A stretch of DNA of 64,000 bases from Dehalogenimonas alkenigignens (GCF_001466665.1 NZ_KQ758903.1:1051684-1115683); one strand, 5' to 3'. Positions 17,701 to 25,587 are shown, counted from the first letter of the stretch. The notes: generated from the letters alone by a model not told the origin. Numbers and translations: made by a program.

Positions 17701-18039
17701 GCTGATGTGAGCGAGATCCAACCAATCGTCAGCGGCAACATCGTTGTCCCGCACATCGCCGCTGGACAATCGACCAATCCAACGGTGACATCGATTACCC
17801 CCAATATCGGAGTTAAAGGCGCAACAATAACTGTAGTTATTACAGGTACGGGTTTTACTGAAAATGTTAAAGTGAGTTTTGGATCAGGCATAACCGTCAC
17901 TAATCTTGTGGTGAATAGCGATATTCAGATAACAGTCACTATCACCATCTCTTCTAAAGCTAAATCAGGCACTAGGGATGTGACAGTAACTACAGCTAGC
18001 GGCTCAGGTACTCTCGCTGAAACATTTACAGTTACCTAG
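11767..18039 (+). CDS. Giant secreted repeat-rich surface protein, 2090 aa
   Basis: The GTG start has AGGAGGAGGAA upstream. After a signal segment (residues 17-43) come, roughly: an unassigned beta domain (45-213); an Ig-like Big_3-type repeat (216-312); two related fibronectin-like repeats (317-510); four Listeria-Bacteroides/InlB B-type repeats (514-805, each with YTVTF-NGGG-GTL-TVSRTGY-AGWFTD-LYAHWT); divergent InlB-like repeats (808-1020); a carbohydrate-module-like stretch (1024-1170); a Calx-beta-like domain (1175-1290); more InlB-like repeats (1291-1435); cadherin-like Big_17-type repeats (1435-1730); and an IPT/TIG domain at the C-terminus (2003-2090). No LPXTG or membrane anchor is visible. 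Probably an adhesin or surface-layer component. Confidence 0.85.
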   Translation: MKTVKVNGQGWWKRYYRVVYSAIFLLLSITMAIGLAVPLAASTTDTYRPNSDVSISSYINGNGGGTHSARVSDLDNNTYVFTTNENWHYDLYGLPNHSSSLDGITTINSVTLWAKVWSEYCENDNSRQSSVRTNLKINGVNYYGTALSPTPDTRVDISTTYDHVPGTTSTAWTWANIDALEVGIGLRSPGYDSWWTQYWKEAMCLEVWVTVNYSFNTTTMVTSNLNPSNTGDSVTFTATITRAGGSSTPTGSVIFMDGATILGTRTLSGTGASATAAYTTSALSVGSHSITAAYGGDGNLVGSISAPLTQVVKPYNIITTGNATGVTLTGATLNGSISNSNGSLVTCSFQYGTSTSYGSTTSPLISMYDNGNFSATITGLTDGVTYHYRARGYDYSIQGYVYGEDKTFTPRHNFLTTDSATLVFNTGATLNGSLNNADGSNVACYFQYGTTTTYGSSTQSFSQGLYANGSFSRAITGLIEGTTYHYRAAAYIYGTGEYVYGQDMTFVAEGPPIYTVTFNGNGGGTPDPTSKYVTYGADYGTLATVSRTGYSFAGWFTDPSAGSQVTTTTTVTITVNQTLYAHWTPNTYTVTFNSNGGSTPSPTFKNVTYGSTYGTLPTVSRTGYTFAGWFTDPSGNVEITASTSLTIALNHTLYAHWTANNYTVTFNATSGGTPSPASKTVTYGSPYGTLATVSRTGYTFNGWFTDATTGTEVTAASTVTSAANHTLYAHWTASTYTVTFDSNGGGTPSPTSKTVTYGSTYGTLATVSRTGYTFNGWFTDATTGTLIESTTSVAITSPQTLYAHWTVTNYTVTIICSPTAGGSVSPAGGTYTAGTFISLTPIASTGWSFSGWSGDVVIAFPMSSPLTFTMPARDVTLYASFTQNDYVVYTSVGTGSGSIVPNMAVKHYGDSVSMTAVPSVGYHLVNWSGDFTGTENPISFSMPASDVHITANFAIDTYTVSFDSTGGSPVTSQTLDIGSLVTRPANPSCSGYVFAGWYKDADCTDDWDFGTDTVSDNITLYARWAVFDQGIDATGNSFYMWDGSLAQTFTAGRTGGLYMVSCFLSNGSAFTLNVEIQGVTGSKPNGTVLTSSTANVSASPTTQRWVEVVFATPYPVTAGQQYAIVWKNLPFSANINFYYSKTDAYTGGEALVLNGSSWESATGPDFVFRTFILSSPGISVSPTSGLVTTESGGTAFFTVRLGSEPTTDVTIALSSSDTSEGAVSPASLTFTPANWDTPQVVTVTGVDDTTIDGEVAYQIITATAVSTDPAYNGLNPANVSVTNTDNDLPSYDLTINTTGSGSVIRNPNQAAYEEDTSVQLTAVPAVGWHFVGWTGDLTGTDNPKSVTMTSNKTVTASFAIDTYTVTFDSNGGGTPDPTSKTVTYGSTYGALATVSRGGYTFDGWFTAASGGTEVTAATSVAITSPQTLYAHWTANNVAPEAVNDTAIVNEDSSDNIINVKGNDIDVEGNTLTVTAVGAAANGTATLDTGVVKYTPTTNYFGADSFIYTISDGNGGFDTATVSITVNSVNDLPTISDITDQTINEDANTGALAFTVGDVETAAGSLTLGGSSSNTGLVPNANIVFGGSGANRTVTVTPVANGFGTATITVTVTDANSGTAQDTFVLTVNSVNDLPALSGTFASQTVDYSDPITSGTVIATDVDSMELEINGLPANVTASSPTISGTGTWTDPRVYTWTISGLADVASGSCQIKVTDGSTPVNGPTITVDKEDATISFDPNNIVANLVHEDGGDNSAFVWHITITQANDGHLGELSKIAAADISLSFKAVGSGTGYTMTATDFKPSTGIATFNVPISVLNVETYTGEVSLSNNWFKAITAENVLVVYDPSLGFASGGGWFYWPGTTDKTNFGFTMKYNNKGQQVQGSLLLIRHMPDGSIYRIKSNALYGLALNTVTGVATFSGKCTYLYPNPIPGADPINVGGQEFMIYVDDNNDPGDGIDRIWFTVLGQSFSLDNGNNLADVSEIQPIVSGNIVVPHIAAGQSTNPTVTSITPNIGVKGATITVVITGTGFTENVKVSFGSGITVTNLVVNSDIQITVTITISSKAKSGTRDVTVTTASGSGTLAETFTVT
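13308..15960 (+). repeat. Near-identical InlB-type coding repeats
   Basis: Coding repeats of about 72 codons within the giant protein. Two units (around 13,790-13,910 and 13,988-14,120) are almost identical over roughly 100 bases, and a third relative lies at 15,860-15,960. Conservation at DNA level points to recent duplication or gene conversion. Confidence 0.75.
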
Positions 18040-18077
18040 TATCACAATTCCAAAAAGTCAACTAAACTGGCTTGCAA

Positions 18078-18107
18078 CAGAGGGCGGGGAGAAATCTCCG
18101 CCCTCTG
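18078..18107 (+). terminator. Terminator after the giant surface protein gene; rest of the gap to 18364
   Basis: A GC-rich 10-bp stem (18078-18087 with 18098-18107) enclosing a partly paired loop, 38 bases after the stop codon. The rest of the gap, 18108-18364, shows no supported gene. Confidence 0.75.
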
Positions 18108-18364
18108 TATTCGGATTGGAAGTCAGCGTCTCGCTATGAATATCCCAAACCCAGGGTGAGCAGAGGATGTTCTCATTGAAACGCGGTAAACTGCCAAAGA
18201 ACTACACTGATTGGGATGGGACATAACGGTCTCTTAATATGACGAATCAAGCCTTTTGTTACTTGACACTTTTTGTTAAATTGTGTGAACCAGCAACAAA
18301 TAGTATTTTCTTTCGATTAGAACGCCGTTCTTGAGTTGTTTTCAACCATTGAAATCACCGAGGC

Positions 18365-18598
18365 TTAGGGTGATTGAGCCCGCTTCCAATCTGTGTAATA
18401 ACGACCAATCGTGTGTGAAATATTCTTCATTTCACTACCGCTTGAGTCCCTCCAAGTATTAAGGAGATACCGTACTTCCCTAGGTGTGAATTTTGCGTCG
18501 AACAGAAGGAATACTTCACACTTCAGGGTGCCGGGTTTCAAATTGTACTTCCATGAAGTTTCTATAACTTTTCGTTCATGTTGCGATAGGTCTTCCAT
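18365..18598 (-). CDS. Small hypothetical protein near the integrase, 77 aa
   Basis: A 77-residue charged, probably helical protein with many Lys/Arg residues and a mid-segment FTPREVRYLL that could be part of a small DNA-binding helix pair; no family was recognised. A TATAAT box lies on the minus strand at 18605-18610, only six bases before the ATG, and there is no Shine-Dalgarno site. If the gene is real, its transcript is probably leaderless. It lies downstream of the integrase on the same strand and could be an accessory of the mobile element. Confidence 0.4.
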   Translation of the reverse strand: MEDLSQHERKVIETSWKYNLKPGTLKCEVFLLFDAKFTPREVRYLLNTWRDSSGSEMKNISHTIGRYYTDWKRAQSP

Positions 18599-18867
18599 TA
18601 CACAATTATATCACGTGGTCCCATTCAATTTGTCAGGGCATCTTAAGACTGGGTGGCTTTTGTATTAGAAATGCTCTTGTGGCATTACTTACTACATCAG
18701 AGCATTTGAGTAGCAATTAGCTTCATTTCACGGCACGAGATGAGGAGTAGTAGACAAGAAGGCTAGTTGAAGTAGGTACTAGGATTAAGTGGCGATTTAC
18801 TAACGATTAAGTAGGGATCGAGAAGAGACCATACTAGTCCCTTGCTTTTTTGAGAAGGACATGGCGC

Positions 18868-19815
18868 TCATTCATCCCGAACCGAAACATGTTCGACGCC
18901 CTTGTCACTGGCAACGGTGTATCGCCAACCTTTAATTGTTTCATCGCCATTCATGTTTGTCTTAGGCTTCTTTCCCAACAAAGCTATTGTATCTCTTAAT
19001 CCTTTGTCGGCGACCCCGAGATAAACCTGAGTTGTGTTCAGGTTTTCATGTCCTAGGAGTTGTTGAACATTGGTGACGTTAGCTCCCCGTTCTACTAGAT
19101 CAGTCGCAAACTTATGCCGCAGACTATGAGCATGAATTTCTTTGACCCCAGCCTTTTTAGCGAATTGGGCGACCTTGTCTCCTATTGCTGTTGCTTTTAA
19201 CCCAAACACCGTTTGCTCAGGAGTCATGTTTTTGGTGAAGTTCTGCAAACGCATGACCATTGTTGGTACCAGAGGAATGATTCTATCCTTGTGATTCTTG
19301 GCGTCTCGGACGACCAGGAAATCGGCATTGATATCTTTGACCTGCAGGTTGGCGAGTTCAGAGCGCCGCATCCCTGTATTTAAAGCGAGTTCGAGTAGCA
19401 GCAGGTCTCGAACTATCGTAGATTTATGAGTCTTCTTTTCTCTAATGGCTTTAACCAGCTTCTCGATCGCTTCTTGTTGAGTGTATGGCGGTAGAGTTTT
19501 GGGGATTTTGATCTTCACATCGAGAGGCTCACCATACCATTTGAAGAATTGACGCAACATCTGGGCATAGCGGTATAGAGTGCGTGGCTTTCGATCGGTG
19601 TATTTAGCGAGGAAGGCTTTAGCCAGATCTGGCGATGGAGGGAAATTGCCTAGTTCAGTCTGGAATTTGGTCAGAATTGCTCTAGTGTCGCTCAGGTTTT
19701 TAACATTCCGTAAACGTAAAATGATCTCGTTGTCGTAGAGCTTGAAAAGCTCCTCGTTGGTCATGTGCCTGAGCTTGAGTTTGCGCTTACCTTCTGGCCC
19801 CAAGAGCATCTCCAA
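18868..19815 (-). CDS. Tyrosine recombinase/integrase
   Basis: A 315-residue XerC/D-like site-specific recombinase. Residues about 25-105 form the SAM-like core-binding domain (DLAKAFLAKYTDRKPRTLYRY). The catalytic domain follows with R150 (TGMRRSEL), Lys in DAKNHKDR, H230-S-L-R233, H256 (LLGHENLN) and Tyr265 (TTQVYLG), so all active-site residues are present. The probable start is TTG at 19815 behind AAGGGAA; an ATG at 19809 is the alternative. It begins 57 bases from the 3' end of tRNA-Val on the same strand, the classic position of an island integrase that uses the tRNA 3' end as attachment site. Confidence 0.9.
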   Translation of the reverse strand: MEMLLGPEGKRKLKLRHMTNEELFKLYDNEIILRLRNVKNLSDTRAILTKFQTELGNFPPSPDLAKAFLAKYTDRKPRTLYRYAQMLRQFFKWYGEPLDVKIKIPKTLPPYTQQEAIEKLVKAIREKKTHKSTIVRDLLLLELALNTGMRRSELANLQVKDINADFLVVRDAKNHKDRIIPLVPTMVMRLQNFTKNMTPEQTVFGLKATAIGDKVAQFAKKAGVKEIHAHSLRHKFATDLVERGANVTNVQQLLGHENLNTTQVYLGVADKGLRDTIALLGKKPKTNMNGDETIKGWRYTVASDKGVEHVSVRDE

Positions 19816-19871
19816 GAGTTCCCTTAAGGGGAGTTCTTCAAAAGAACTATCACTATTAGAACTGACGTGGA

Positions 19872-19948
19872 TGGTGGGCGGTAGTGGTCTCGAACCACTG
19901 ACCTCTGCGATGTCAACGCAGTGCTCTAACCAACTGAGCTAACCGCCC
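19872..19948 (-). tRNA. tRNA-Val (anticodon GAC)
   Basis: A complete cloverleaf on the minus strand: acceptor GGGCGGT pairs with ACCGCCC, D arm AGCTCAGTTGGTTAGAGC, anticodon loop TTGACAT (GAC), T loop TTCGAGA. The CCA end is encoded (19872-19874). It is the presumed attachment site of the adjacent integrase. Confidence 0.97.
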
Positions 19949-19970
19949 GAGAAGCAGCTTGGATTGTAGC

Positions 19971-20603
19971 TTAAAAGGGGCGTGACGGCAAACTAGTTCC
20001 GTCTGGCGCATTTCTTTTCGGAGTGATAACCATGCCAATTAACGCGGCGATAAAGATTTTGATGATGTCCCCGGCAATGAAAGGCAGTACACCCATGGAT
20101 ATAATCGACGAGAGATTAACCTCCCGTCCCGATAGTCCAAGCCATGAACCAAGCCACAAGCAACCGGGGACATAAATGAGGAACAGGCAGGCGACCGCCA
20201 TTAAACCGAATATGCGAGAAAAAGAAAATCCCTGGCTGACCCTGTCGGTTAAGTAGCCGATCAAGGTTGCCGCAAGGATAAATCCGAATAGGTATCCAAA
20301 CGTGGCGCCAAATCCACTACCGCCGTTGGCAAACCACGGTATTCCAGCAATACCTAAACCTGCATATAGTGCCATTGACGCACCGCCCCACCACCGGCCT
20401 AGCGTGACGCCTGCAAGGAGCACAGCGAAAGTCTGCATCGTAACCGGCACCGGTGTGAACGGGAGATAAAATTTGATCTGGGCTAGTAGACCTGTCAGGA
20501 CCGCGAAACCTAAAGCTAAACTTAATTTAGCCGGAATGGACAATGCCGTTCGGCGTTGGAAAAGGTCATATTTGAAGCTTTCGAAGCGGGCTGACAGTTC
20601 CAT
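19971..20603 (-). CDS. bioY: BioY biotin transporter (ECF S component)
   Basis: A 210-residue membrane protein of the BioY family, the substrate-binding S component of energy-coupling-factor biotin transporters. About six hydrophobic helices are visible. The BioY signature FTPVPVTMQTFAVLLAG is at about residues 49-65, followed by GRWWGGASMALYAGLGIAG and a glycine-rich GGSGFGATFGYLFGF. CGGAGTG precedes the ATG. No ATPase or T component is adjacent, so it probably uses shared ECF components or works alone. It shares a strand and likely a transcript with the small gene upstream (promoter at 20880-20909). Confidence 0.93.
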   Translation of the reverse strand: MELSARFESFKYDLFQRRTALSIPAKLSLALGFAVLTGLLAQIKFYLPFTPVPVTMQTFAVLLAGVTLGRWWGGASMALYAGLGIAGIPWFANGGSGFGATFGYLFGFILAATLIGYLTDRVSQGFSFSRIFGLMAVACLFLIYVPGCLWLGSWLGLSGREVNLSSIISMGVLPFIAGDIIKIFIAALIGMVITPKRNAPDGTSLPSRPF

Positions 20604-20619
20604 GGCGCACTCCGGGGTG

Positions 20620-20853
20620 TTATTTTCTGATGGTTGGCTTTTCGCAGGCGAGAAGCGTGTAGGTACTGGTCTTGCCGCAGCCTGAGCAGGTTACCGATAA
20701 TGTTATCGGTTGGCTCATGACGCGCTCGGCCACGTTGGTGAGGATGGAATCCATATTATCCAACCGTTCATCCAGCACAGAAAGTTGCTGCGAAAGATTT
20801 TCCAGTGTCGGTTCGACGATTGCGTGGGTATGCTGTTTGGGTTTTTCTGCCAA
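20620..20853 (-). CDS. Small hypothetical protein with a CxxC pair, 77 aa
   Basis: A TTG start at 20853 follows a CGGAG site. The first half is a probable amphipathic coiled coil (LENLSQQLSVLDERLDNMD). The second half is a beta-like stretch with one CSGC pair and a later lone Cys. It lies 16 bases upstream of bioY in the same orientation and directly behind a good promoter, which supports a real gene. Function unknown; a metal-binding dimer is possible. Confidence 0.55.
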   Translation of the reverse strand: MAEKPKQHTHAIVEPTLENLSQQLSVLDERLDNMDSILTNVAERVMSQPITLSVTCSGCGKTSTYTLLACEKPTIRK

Positions 20854-20879
20854 AATACGCTCCGGGGAATTGATGCCGT

Positions 20880-20909
20880 ATTATAGGTATTCCAGCCTGC
20901 AAGTGTCAA
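20880..20909 (-). promoter_or_regulatory. Promoter for the small gene and bioY
   Basis: On the minus strand, TTGACA (20909-20904), an 18-base spacer, and TATAAT (20885-20880), 26 bases before the TTG start at 20853. Confidence 0.8.
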
Positions 20910-20973
20910 AAACCGTATAATAAAATGCAGCACACTCTCGCCGCTGGAGTGAAGCCAAATAGTTTGAGCCGGA

Positions 20974-21438
20974 CTAAATTAGGTTTTTGATCAGGTTGGC
21001 CATTTCGATCGCCTGAACAGCGGCATCGAAACCTTTATTGCCCATCTTGGACCCGGCTCGTTCGATAGCCTGTTCTAAGGTTTCGGCGGTAATAACCCCG
21101 AAAATTACCGGCAGACCCGTTTCCATATTTACCGCGGCAATTCCCTTGGCAACTTCGTTGGCTATGTATTCAAAATGCGGGGTGTTGCCTTTGATGACCG
21201 CTCCAAGACAAACTATGGCATTATATCGGCCTGAAACGGCAAGCTTCTTAGCTACCAGGGGAATTTCGAAAGCCCCTGGCACCCAGGCTAAATCGATATC
21301 GGATTCAGCGACACCGTGTCGGAGGAAGGCATCCTTGGCACCGGCAACCAGCTTGCCGGTCATGAATTCGTTGAAGCGTGACACTACCACGGCAAATTTG
21401 AGCCCCTGCCCCATCAATGAACCTTCGTAGCTAACCAC
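20974..21438 (-). CDS. ribH: 6,7-dimethyl-8-ribityllumazine synthase
   Basis: The penultimate enzyme of riboflavin synthesis. It condenses 5-amino-6-ribitylamino-uracil with dihydroxybutanone phosphate. At 154 residues it has family length, with substrate motifs [33 protein letters not shown] and [12 protein letters not shown]. The GTG start at 21438 follows AAGGAG and overlaps the ribBA stop by eight bases, so the two are coupled. Last gene of the rib operon. Confidence 0.96.
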   Translation of the reverse strand: MVSYEGSLMGQGLKFAVVVSRFNEFMTGKLVAGAKDAFLRHGVAESDIDLAWVPGAFEIPLVAKKLAVSGRYNAIVCLGAVIKGNTPHFEYIANEVAKGIAAVNMETGLPVIFGVITAETLEQAIERAGSKMGNKGFDAAVQAIEMANLIKNLI

Positions 21439-22672
21439 CGCTTGCTCCTTCAGCCTTGACGGCTTCCTTAAATAATAGATGCCCCATCTTTCGGCGCTTG
21501 GTCTCGAGGTATTTTTCGTTATGCGGGTTGGGTGGCATTTCTATCGGTATAGTTTCTACCACTTTCAGCCCGTACCCTTCAAGACCAACAACTTTTTTGG
21601 GGTTATTGGTTAGTAACTTGATCTGGTGCAAGCCAAGATCAGCGAGGATCTGGGCGCCGATACCATAATCACGCAGGTCCGCTTCGAATCCGAGTTTTTC
21701 GTTAGCTTCAACCGTATCCAACCCTTGGTCCTGGAGTGCATAGGCGCAAATTTTATTGTGGAAACCAATACCCCGGCCTTCCTGGCGCATATAGAGGAGG
21801 ACACCAGCTCCCGCAGCGGCAATCTGCCGGAGCGCAAAATCAAGCTGCTCGCCGCAATCGCATCTCAAACTTCCTAGGACATCACCGGTCAGGCATTCGG
21901 AATGAACGCGGGTTAGAATCGGCTTGCTTTCGGTGGACAAGTTGATCTCGCCATAAACCAGGGCTAAGTGTTCCCCGGGATCGACTTCACTCCGGTAGCC
22001 GATGGCGGTGAACTCACCGTAGCGGGTGGGGAGCCTGGCCTCAGCTACTCTCTTAACGAGCTTTTCCGTACGCCGCCGATAGGCAATAAGGCCGGCGACG
22101 CTGCCTATCTTGAATCCCCATTCATCCGCCAGTTTTTCTAATTTGGGCAGTCGAGCCATGGTGCCGTCGTCATCCATGATTTCGCAGATAACTCCGGCAG
22201 GATAAAGGCCAGCAAGACGCGACAGGTCGACTGAAGCTTCGGTATGTCCGGCGCGCACCAGTACGCCGCCGTCGCGGGCTCTCAACGGAAATGTGTGTCC
22301 TGGTTTGAGCAGATCTCCCGGAGATGTTCGGGGGTCTATCAGCGTTCTTACCGTTTCGGCACGGTCCGCTGCAGAAATACCCGTTGAAACTCGGTGCCGG
22401 GCTTCCACCGAAATAGTGAAAGCGGTGCAGTGTTTGGATGAATTCTCCTGTACCATCAGCGGGATGCCGAGTGCGTCCAGTCTGTCGCCGGTCAGCGAGA
22501 CGCAAATAAGTCCGCGGGCGTTTTTGGCCATGAAATTGATCGCTTCCGGTGTTATCTTCTCGGCTGCGATGAACAAATCGCCCTCGTTTTCCCGATCGTC
22601 GTCATCGACGATAATCACGAATTTTCCCGATTGAATATCGGCGATGATCTCGGGTATTGTAGCTATGCCCAT
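21431..22672 (-). CDS. ribBA: Bifunctional DHBP synthase / GTP cyclohydrolase II
   Basis: A 413-residue fusion that supplies both branches of riboflavin synthesis. Residues 1-200 are 3,4-dihydroxy-2-butanone-4-phosphate synthase ([30 protein letters not shown]). Residues 205-400 are GTP cyclohydrolase II, with zinc cysteines in [20 protein letters not shown], then RQEGRGIG and [14 protein letters not shown] lies nine bases from the ATG. Normal length, with no sign of degeneration. It is between riboflavin synthase and lumazine synthase in the operon. Confidence 0.96.
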   Translation of the reverse strand: MGIATIPEIIADIQSGKFVIIVDDDDRENEGDLFIAAEKITPEAINFMAKNARGLICVSLTGDRLDALGIPLMVQENSSKHCTAFTISVEARHRVSTGISAADRAETVRTLIDPRTSPGDLLKPGHTFPLRARDGGVLVRAGHTEASVDLSRLAGLYPAGVICEIMDDDGTMARLPKLEKLADEWGFKIGSVAGLIAYRRRTEKLVKRVAEARLPTRYGEFTAIGYRSEVDPGEHLALVYGEINLSTESKPILTRVHSECLTGDVLGSLRCDCGEQLDFALRQIAAAGAGVLLYMRQEGRGIGFHNKICAYALQDQGLDTVEANEKLGFEADLRDYGIGAQILADLGLHQIKLLTNNPKKVVGLEGYGLKVVETIPIEMPPNPHNEKYLETKRRKMGHLLFKEAVKAEGASGG

Positions 22673-22684
22673 TGAGATATGCTC

Positions 22685-23308
22685 CTAGGCGAAACCGTGT
22701 TCGGTCAGGAAAGCCTCGTTTATCGAGGCCGTCTTTTTAGAAGTGAATTTTTCGACGTATTTGGCGATAATATCGGCTTCGAGGTTAAGGCGGTCGCCCT
22801 CTTGTTTCCCGCCGATCGTGGTATGACTCTGGCTGAAGGCGACTAGAGATACGGAAAAATGATGTTCCGCCAGATTTGTGACCGTGAGGCTGAGACCATC
22901 GACTGTAATGAATCCTTTTTCAACTATATAACGCATCACTTCCGGTGGAGCGCTGATGGTCATGAGTTTAGCGTCACCATCCTGGATGATTTTATTAACC
23001 GTGCCGGTGGCGTCGATATGCCCTTGTACCAGGTGACCTCCAATCCGTCCAGAGAGGGTGAGCGCACGTTCTAAGTTAACTTGATCGCCTGGACGGAGCT
23101 CGCCAAGATTGGTACGCCTCAGTGTTTCCGGCATAACGTTTGCTTTGAAGACCCCATCTATTATCTCAGTGGCAGTCAGGCATACTCCATTTACCGCTAT
23201 CGAATCGCCTGGTTTGAGATCGACCATTATAACGCGCGCTCGTACGATAAGACGGCTGTGCGAAAGGCTGACAACAACGCCGATTTCTTCGACGATACCA
23301 CTGAACAA
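22685..23308 (-). CDS. ribE: Riboflavin synthase, alpha subunit type
   Basis: The enzyme that dismutates two lumazines into riboflavin. The 207-residue protein has the two internally repeated lumazine-binding halves: MFSGIVEEIG at the N-terminus, SIAVNGVCLT in half one and FITVDGLSLTV in half two, plus GGHLVQGHIDATG. The TTG start at 23308 is behind GGGAG. The ribD stop lies only three bases upstream. The C-terminal 20 residues are divergent, as is common. Confidence 0.95.
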   Translation of the reverse strand: MFSGIVEEIGVVVSLSHSRLIVRARVIMVDLKPGDSIAVNGVCLTATEIIDGVFKANVMPETLRRTNLGELRPGDQVNLERALTLSGRIGGHLVQGHIDATGTVNKIIQDGDAKLMTISAPPEVMRYIVEKGFITVDGLSLTVTNLAEHHFSVSLVAFSQSHTTIGGKQEGDRLNLEADIIAKYVEKFTSKKTASINEAFLTEHGFA

Positions 23309-23311
23309 AGG

Positions 23312-24409
23312 CTACTCCCTAATGAAATATCCGGATATCACGGTGTCCGGTCCATACTGGGCGACTTTAACATTCTCCAGGCGGACGGCATCGGCGATCT
23401 TTTCCACTCCGGAACCACCCACCGGCGTTCCGGCTTGAGACCCTCCGATTATCATCGGAGCGATTATTGCGACCACTTTATCAATCAATCCAAGATCGAA
23501 CAAGGTGCCGAGTAGCGTGCCGCCGCCCTCAACCAGGAGGCTGGTCACCTGGCGTTCGCCCAGATGCCTCATGAGCGCCTTGAGGTCCACTCGACCATCG
23601 GCATCCGGCAACCGCAGCGTATCAGCGCCGGCTTTAAGGTAAGCTTGCTCCCGATCTCGGGATGCTTGTTTTCCGAGAACGATCAATGTCTTCCCCGGCT
23701 CGCTGAACATACAGGAATCCAGCGGCGTACGCCCGCTTGAATCCACAATAACCCGGAGGGGTTGCTTGTGGGAGGTGCCGCCCCGGCCGGCGCAGCCCCG
23801 AGCGGTAAGGTGCGGGTTGTCCGCCAACACAGTGCCAATACCTACCATTATGGCGTCGGAAGCGTGGCGCAGGGTATGAGCGTAATTGCGGGAGTCCTCA
23901 CCTGATATCCATTTAGAGTCCATCATCCGGGTAGAGATCTTGCCGTCAAGACTCATGGCGTACTTGGCAGTGACCAGCGGCAGACCGGTGTTGATATATT
24001 TGAAGTAGGCTTCGTTGAGTTCCCGTGCCGCTTCCCGCCGATTGCCCACATGGACTTTGATACCTGCGGCTTCCAGTTCCGCTTTCCCTTTACCGAAGAC
24101 GACCGGATTATCATCCAGTGTCGCGATATGGACCTCCCGGATGCCCGCAGTGATGATGGCATGAGTACAGGGTGGGGTTCGACCGAAATGGCAGCATGGC
24201 TCCAGAGTAACGTACATCGTGGCGCCGCGGCTCTTGTCCCCGGCCTGTTTCAAGGCGCCGATTTCAGCGTGGTCGCCGCCGGGCGGTTGGGTAAATCCCT
24301 CGCCGACAATCTCATCGCCCCGCGCGATGACGGCACCCACAGCCGGGTTAGGCGAGACTTCGCCTAGGGCGAGACGCGCCAGCTTTAAAGCCTGCTCCAT
24401 GAAGTCCAT
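23312..24409 (-). CDS. ribD: Bifunctional riboflavin deaminase/reductase
   Basis: A 365-residue fusion. Residues 1-145 are the zinc deaminase (HAEIGAL, then PCCHFGRTPPCTHAI). Residues 150-365 are the NADPH reductase (TAKYAMSLDGKI, GIGTVLADNPHLT, EGGGTLLGTLFD). It is the first gene of the rib operon. The ATG at 24409 lacks a clear ribosome site; a second ATG at 24400 is equally likely. No FMN riboswitch was recognised in the 98 bases upstream. Confidence 0.95.
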   Translation of the reverse strand: MDFMEQALKLARLALGEVSPNPAVGAVIARGDEIVGEGFTQPPGGDHAEIGALKQAGDKSRGATMYVTLEPCCHFGRTPPCTHAIITAGIREVHIATLDDNPVVFGKGKAELEAAGIKVHVGNRREAARELNEAYFKYINTGLPLVTAKYAMSLDGKISTRMMDSKWISGEDSRNYAHTLRHASDAIMVGIGTVLADNPHLTARGCAGRGGTSHKQPLRVIVDSSGRTPLDSCMFSEPGKTLIVLGKQASRDREQAYLKAGADTLRLPDADGRVDLKALMRHLGERQVTSLLVEGGGTLLGTLFDLGLIDKVVAIIAPMIIGGSQAGTPVGGSGVEKIADAVRLENVKVAQYGPDTVISGYFIRE

Positions 24410-24507
24410 CGTAACGGCAATTCTAACACCCGCTACTGAAGAGGCGCAAACGGAGCAGACTTCTTACCTTGAAACCCACCGGCTTGTAAATGAGAAAGTT
24501 TGACGGA

Positions 24508-25587
24508 TTAATAAACGGTTCCGCGTTCGGACTGGAGCAGTTGCTGCAATCGTGCCGATGAGGTGCAGTGTAGTAATGCTTCGTCACGGGTAATGACTTT
24601 ACGTTTTATAAGATCGGCTAGCGCCTGGTCCATTGTCTGCATGCCTTCTTTGTGAGACACTTCAATGTTGCTCTGCAGATCGAAGACCTGCTGCTCCCTG
24701 ATAAGCCTCGAAATGACCGGGTTGTTGAGCATGATCTCAAATGCGGCGATCCGCCCGCCCCTGGCGCGGTGCGGCAATCGCTGTGACAATACCGCCAGCA
24801 GGACCTGAGACAACTGGTATCTGATCTGGCGCTGTTGCTCCGGCGGGAAAATATCTACGATGCGATCGATTGTCTGCGCGGCATCGACGGTATGCAGCGT
24901 GCTGATCACCAGGTGCCCTGTCTCCGCGGCGGTCAATGCTGTCTTCATCGTGTCCAGATCCCGCATTTCCCCAATCACCAGTACATCGGGGTCGTGGCGC
25001 AGGCAGTGTACCAGGGCGGATTCGAAGGATCGGGTGTCGTCTGCCATATCACGTTGTCGAATAAGGCACTGTTTGTTGGAAAATAAAAACTCGATTGGAT
25101 CCTCAATTGTCACCACATTGCGCTTGGCTGTCTCATTCAAGTGATTGATCATGGCTGCCAGGGTAGTGGATTTGCCGGTACCGGCGGCGCCGGTGATCAG
25201 GATCAAGCCTCTGGGTTTTAAGATAAGTTCTTTACAAATCTGGGGCAGTTCAAGCTGATCGATGGTAGGCACCTTGAACGGTACCGGACGTATGGCTAAG
25301 GAGATCGAACCCCGCTGGCGAATTGCGCTGACGCGGAAGCGCGACAGGCCGCTCATCGAATAAGTGAAATCGAGCTCGCGGTTGACCTTAAAAGCTGCCC
25401 TTTGGTCCTCGGTGGTGATCTTATTGAACATGTTTTCAACTTCTTGAGGGGTGAATGGAGGTACTTCGGGAAGAGGAATCAATTCTCCATCGATCCGTAG
25501 CACGGGCACGCTGGGTACGGTGATATGCAGGTCGGTGGCATTCCGTGCCACGATGAACTCCAGGAATTTTTCGATAGGTATGCTCAT
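24508..25587 (-). CDS. pilT: PilT-like type IV pilus retraction ATPase
   Basis: A 359-residue secretion ATPase of the PilT type. The N-terminal PAS-like domain (DLHITVPSVPVLRIDGEL) is followed by Walker A GAAGTGKST at about residue 130, an Asp box (TIEDPIEFLF), Walker B with VLVIGEMRD and the His box ETGHLVISTLHT. The C-terminus carries an AFEIMLNNP segment, the PilT counterpart of the usual AxEIM motif. The start at 25587 was chosen for GGGAGTG upstream. No other pilus genes are nearby. A retraction motor is the best call; a PilB role is unlikely as the N-terminal extension is absent. Confidence 0.88.
   Translation of the reverse strand: MSIPIEKFLEFIVARNATDLHITVPSVPVLRIDGELIPLPEVPPFTPQEVENMFNKITTEDQRAAFKVNRELDFTYSMSGLSRFRVSAIRQRGSISLAIRPVPFKVPTIDQLELPQICKELILKPRGLILITGAAGTGKSTTLAAMINHLNETAKRNVVTIEDPIEFLFSNKQCLIRQRDMADDTRSFESALVHCLRHDPDVLVIGEMRDLDTMKTALTAAETGHLVISTLHTVDAAQTIDRIVDIFPPEQQRQIRYQLSQVLLAVLSQRLPHRARGGRIAAFEIMLNNPVISRLIREQQVFDLQSNIEVSHKEGMQTMDQALADLIKRKVITRDEALLHCTSSARLQQLLQSERGTVY

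Larger units (their letters stand above)
1..19948. mobile_element. Putative tRNA-Val-associated genomic island (one end seen)
   Basis: An intact integrase abuts the 3' end of tRNA-Val(GAC), and everything from there to the window start is accessory in content and visibly more AT-rich than the core genes to the right. I searched by eye for a second copy of the tRNA 3' end in bases 1-19,870 and found none, so the far attachment site is probably outside the window. The left boundary is unknown. Confidence 0.45.

Noticed and set aside
24410-24507. Possible FMN riboswitch upstream of ribD
   Set aside because: The conserved RFN-element blocks were not found in the 98-base gap.
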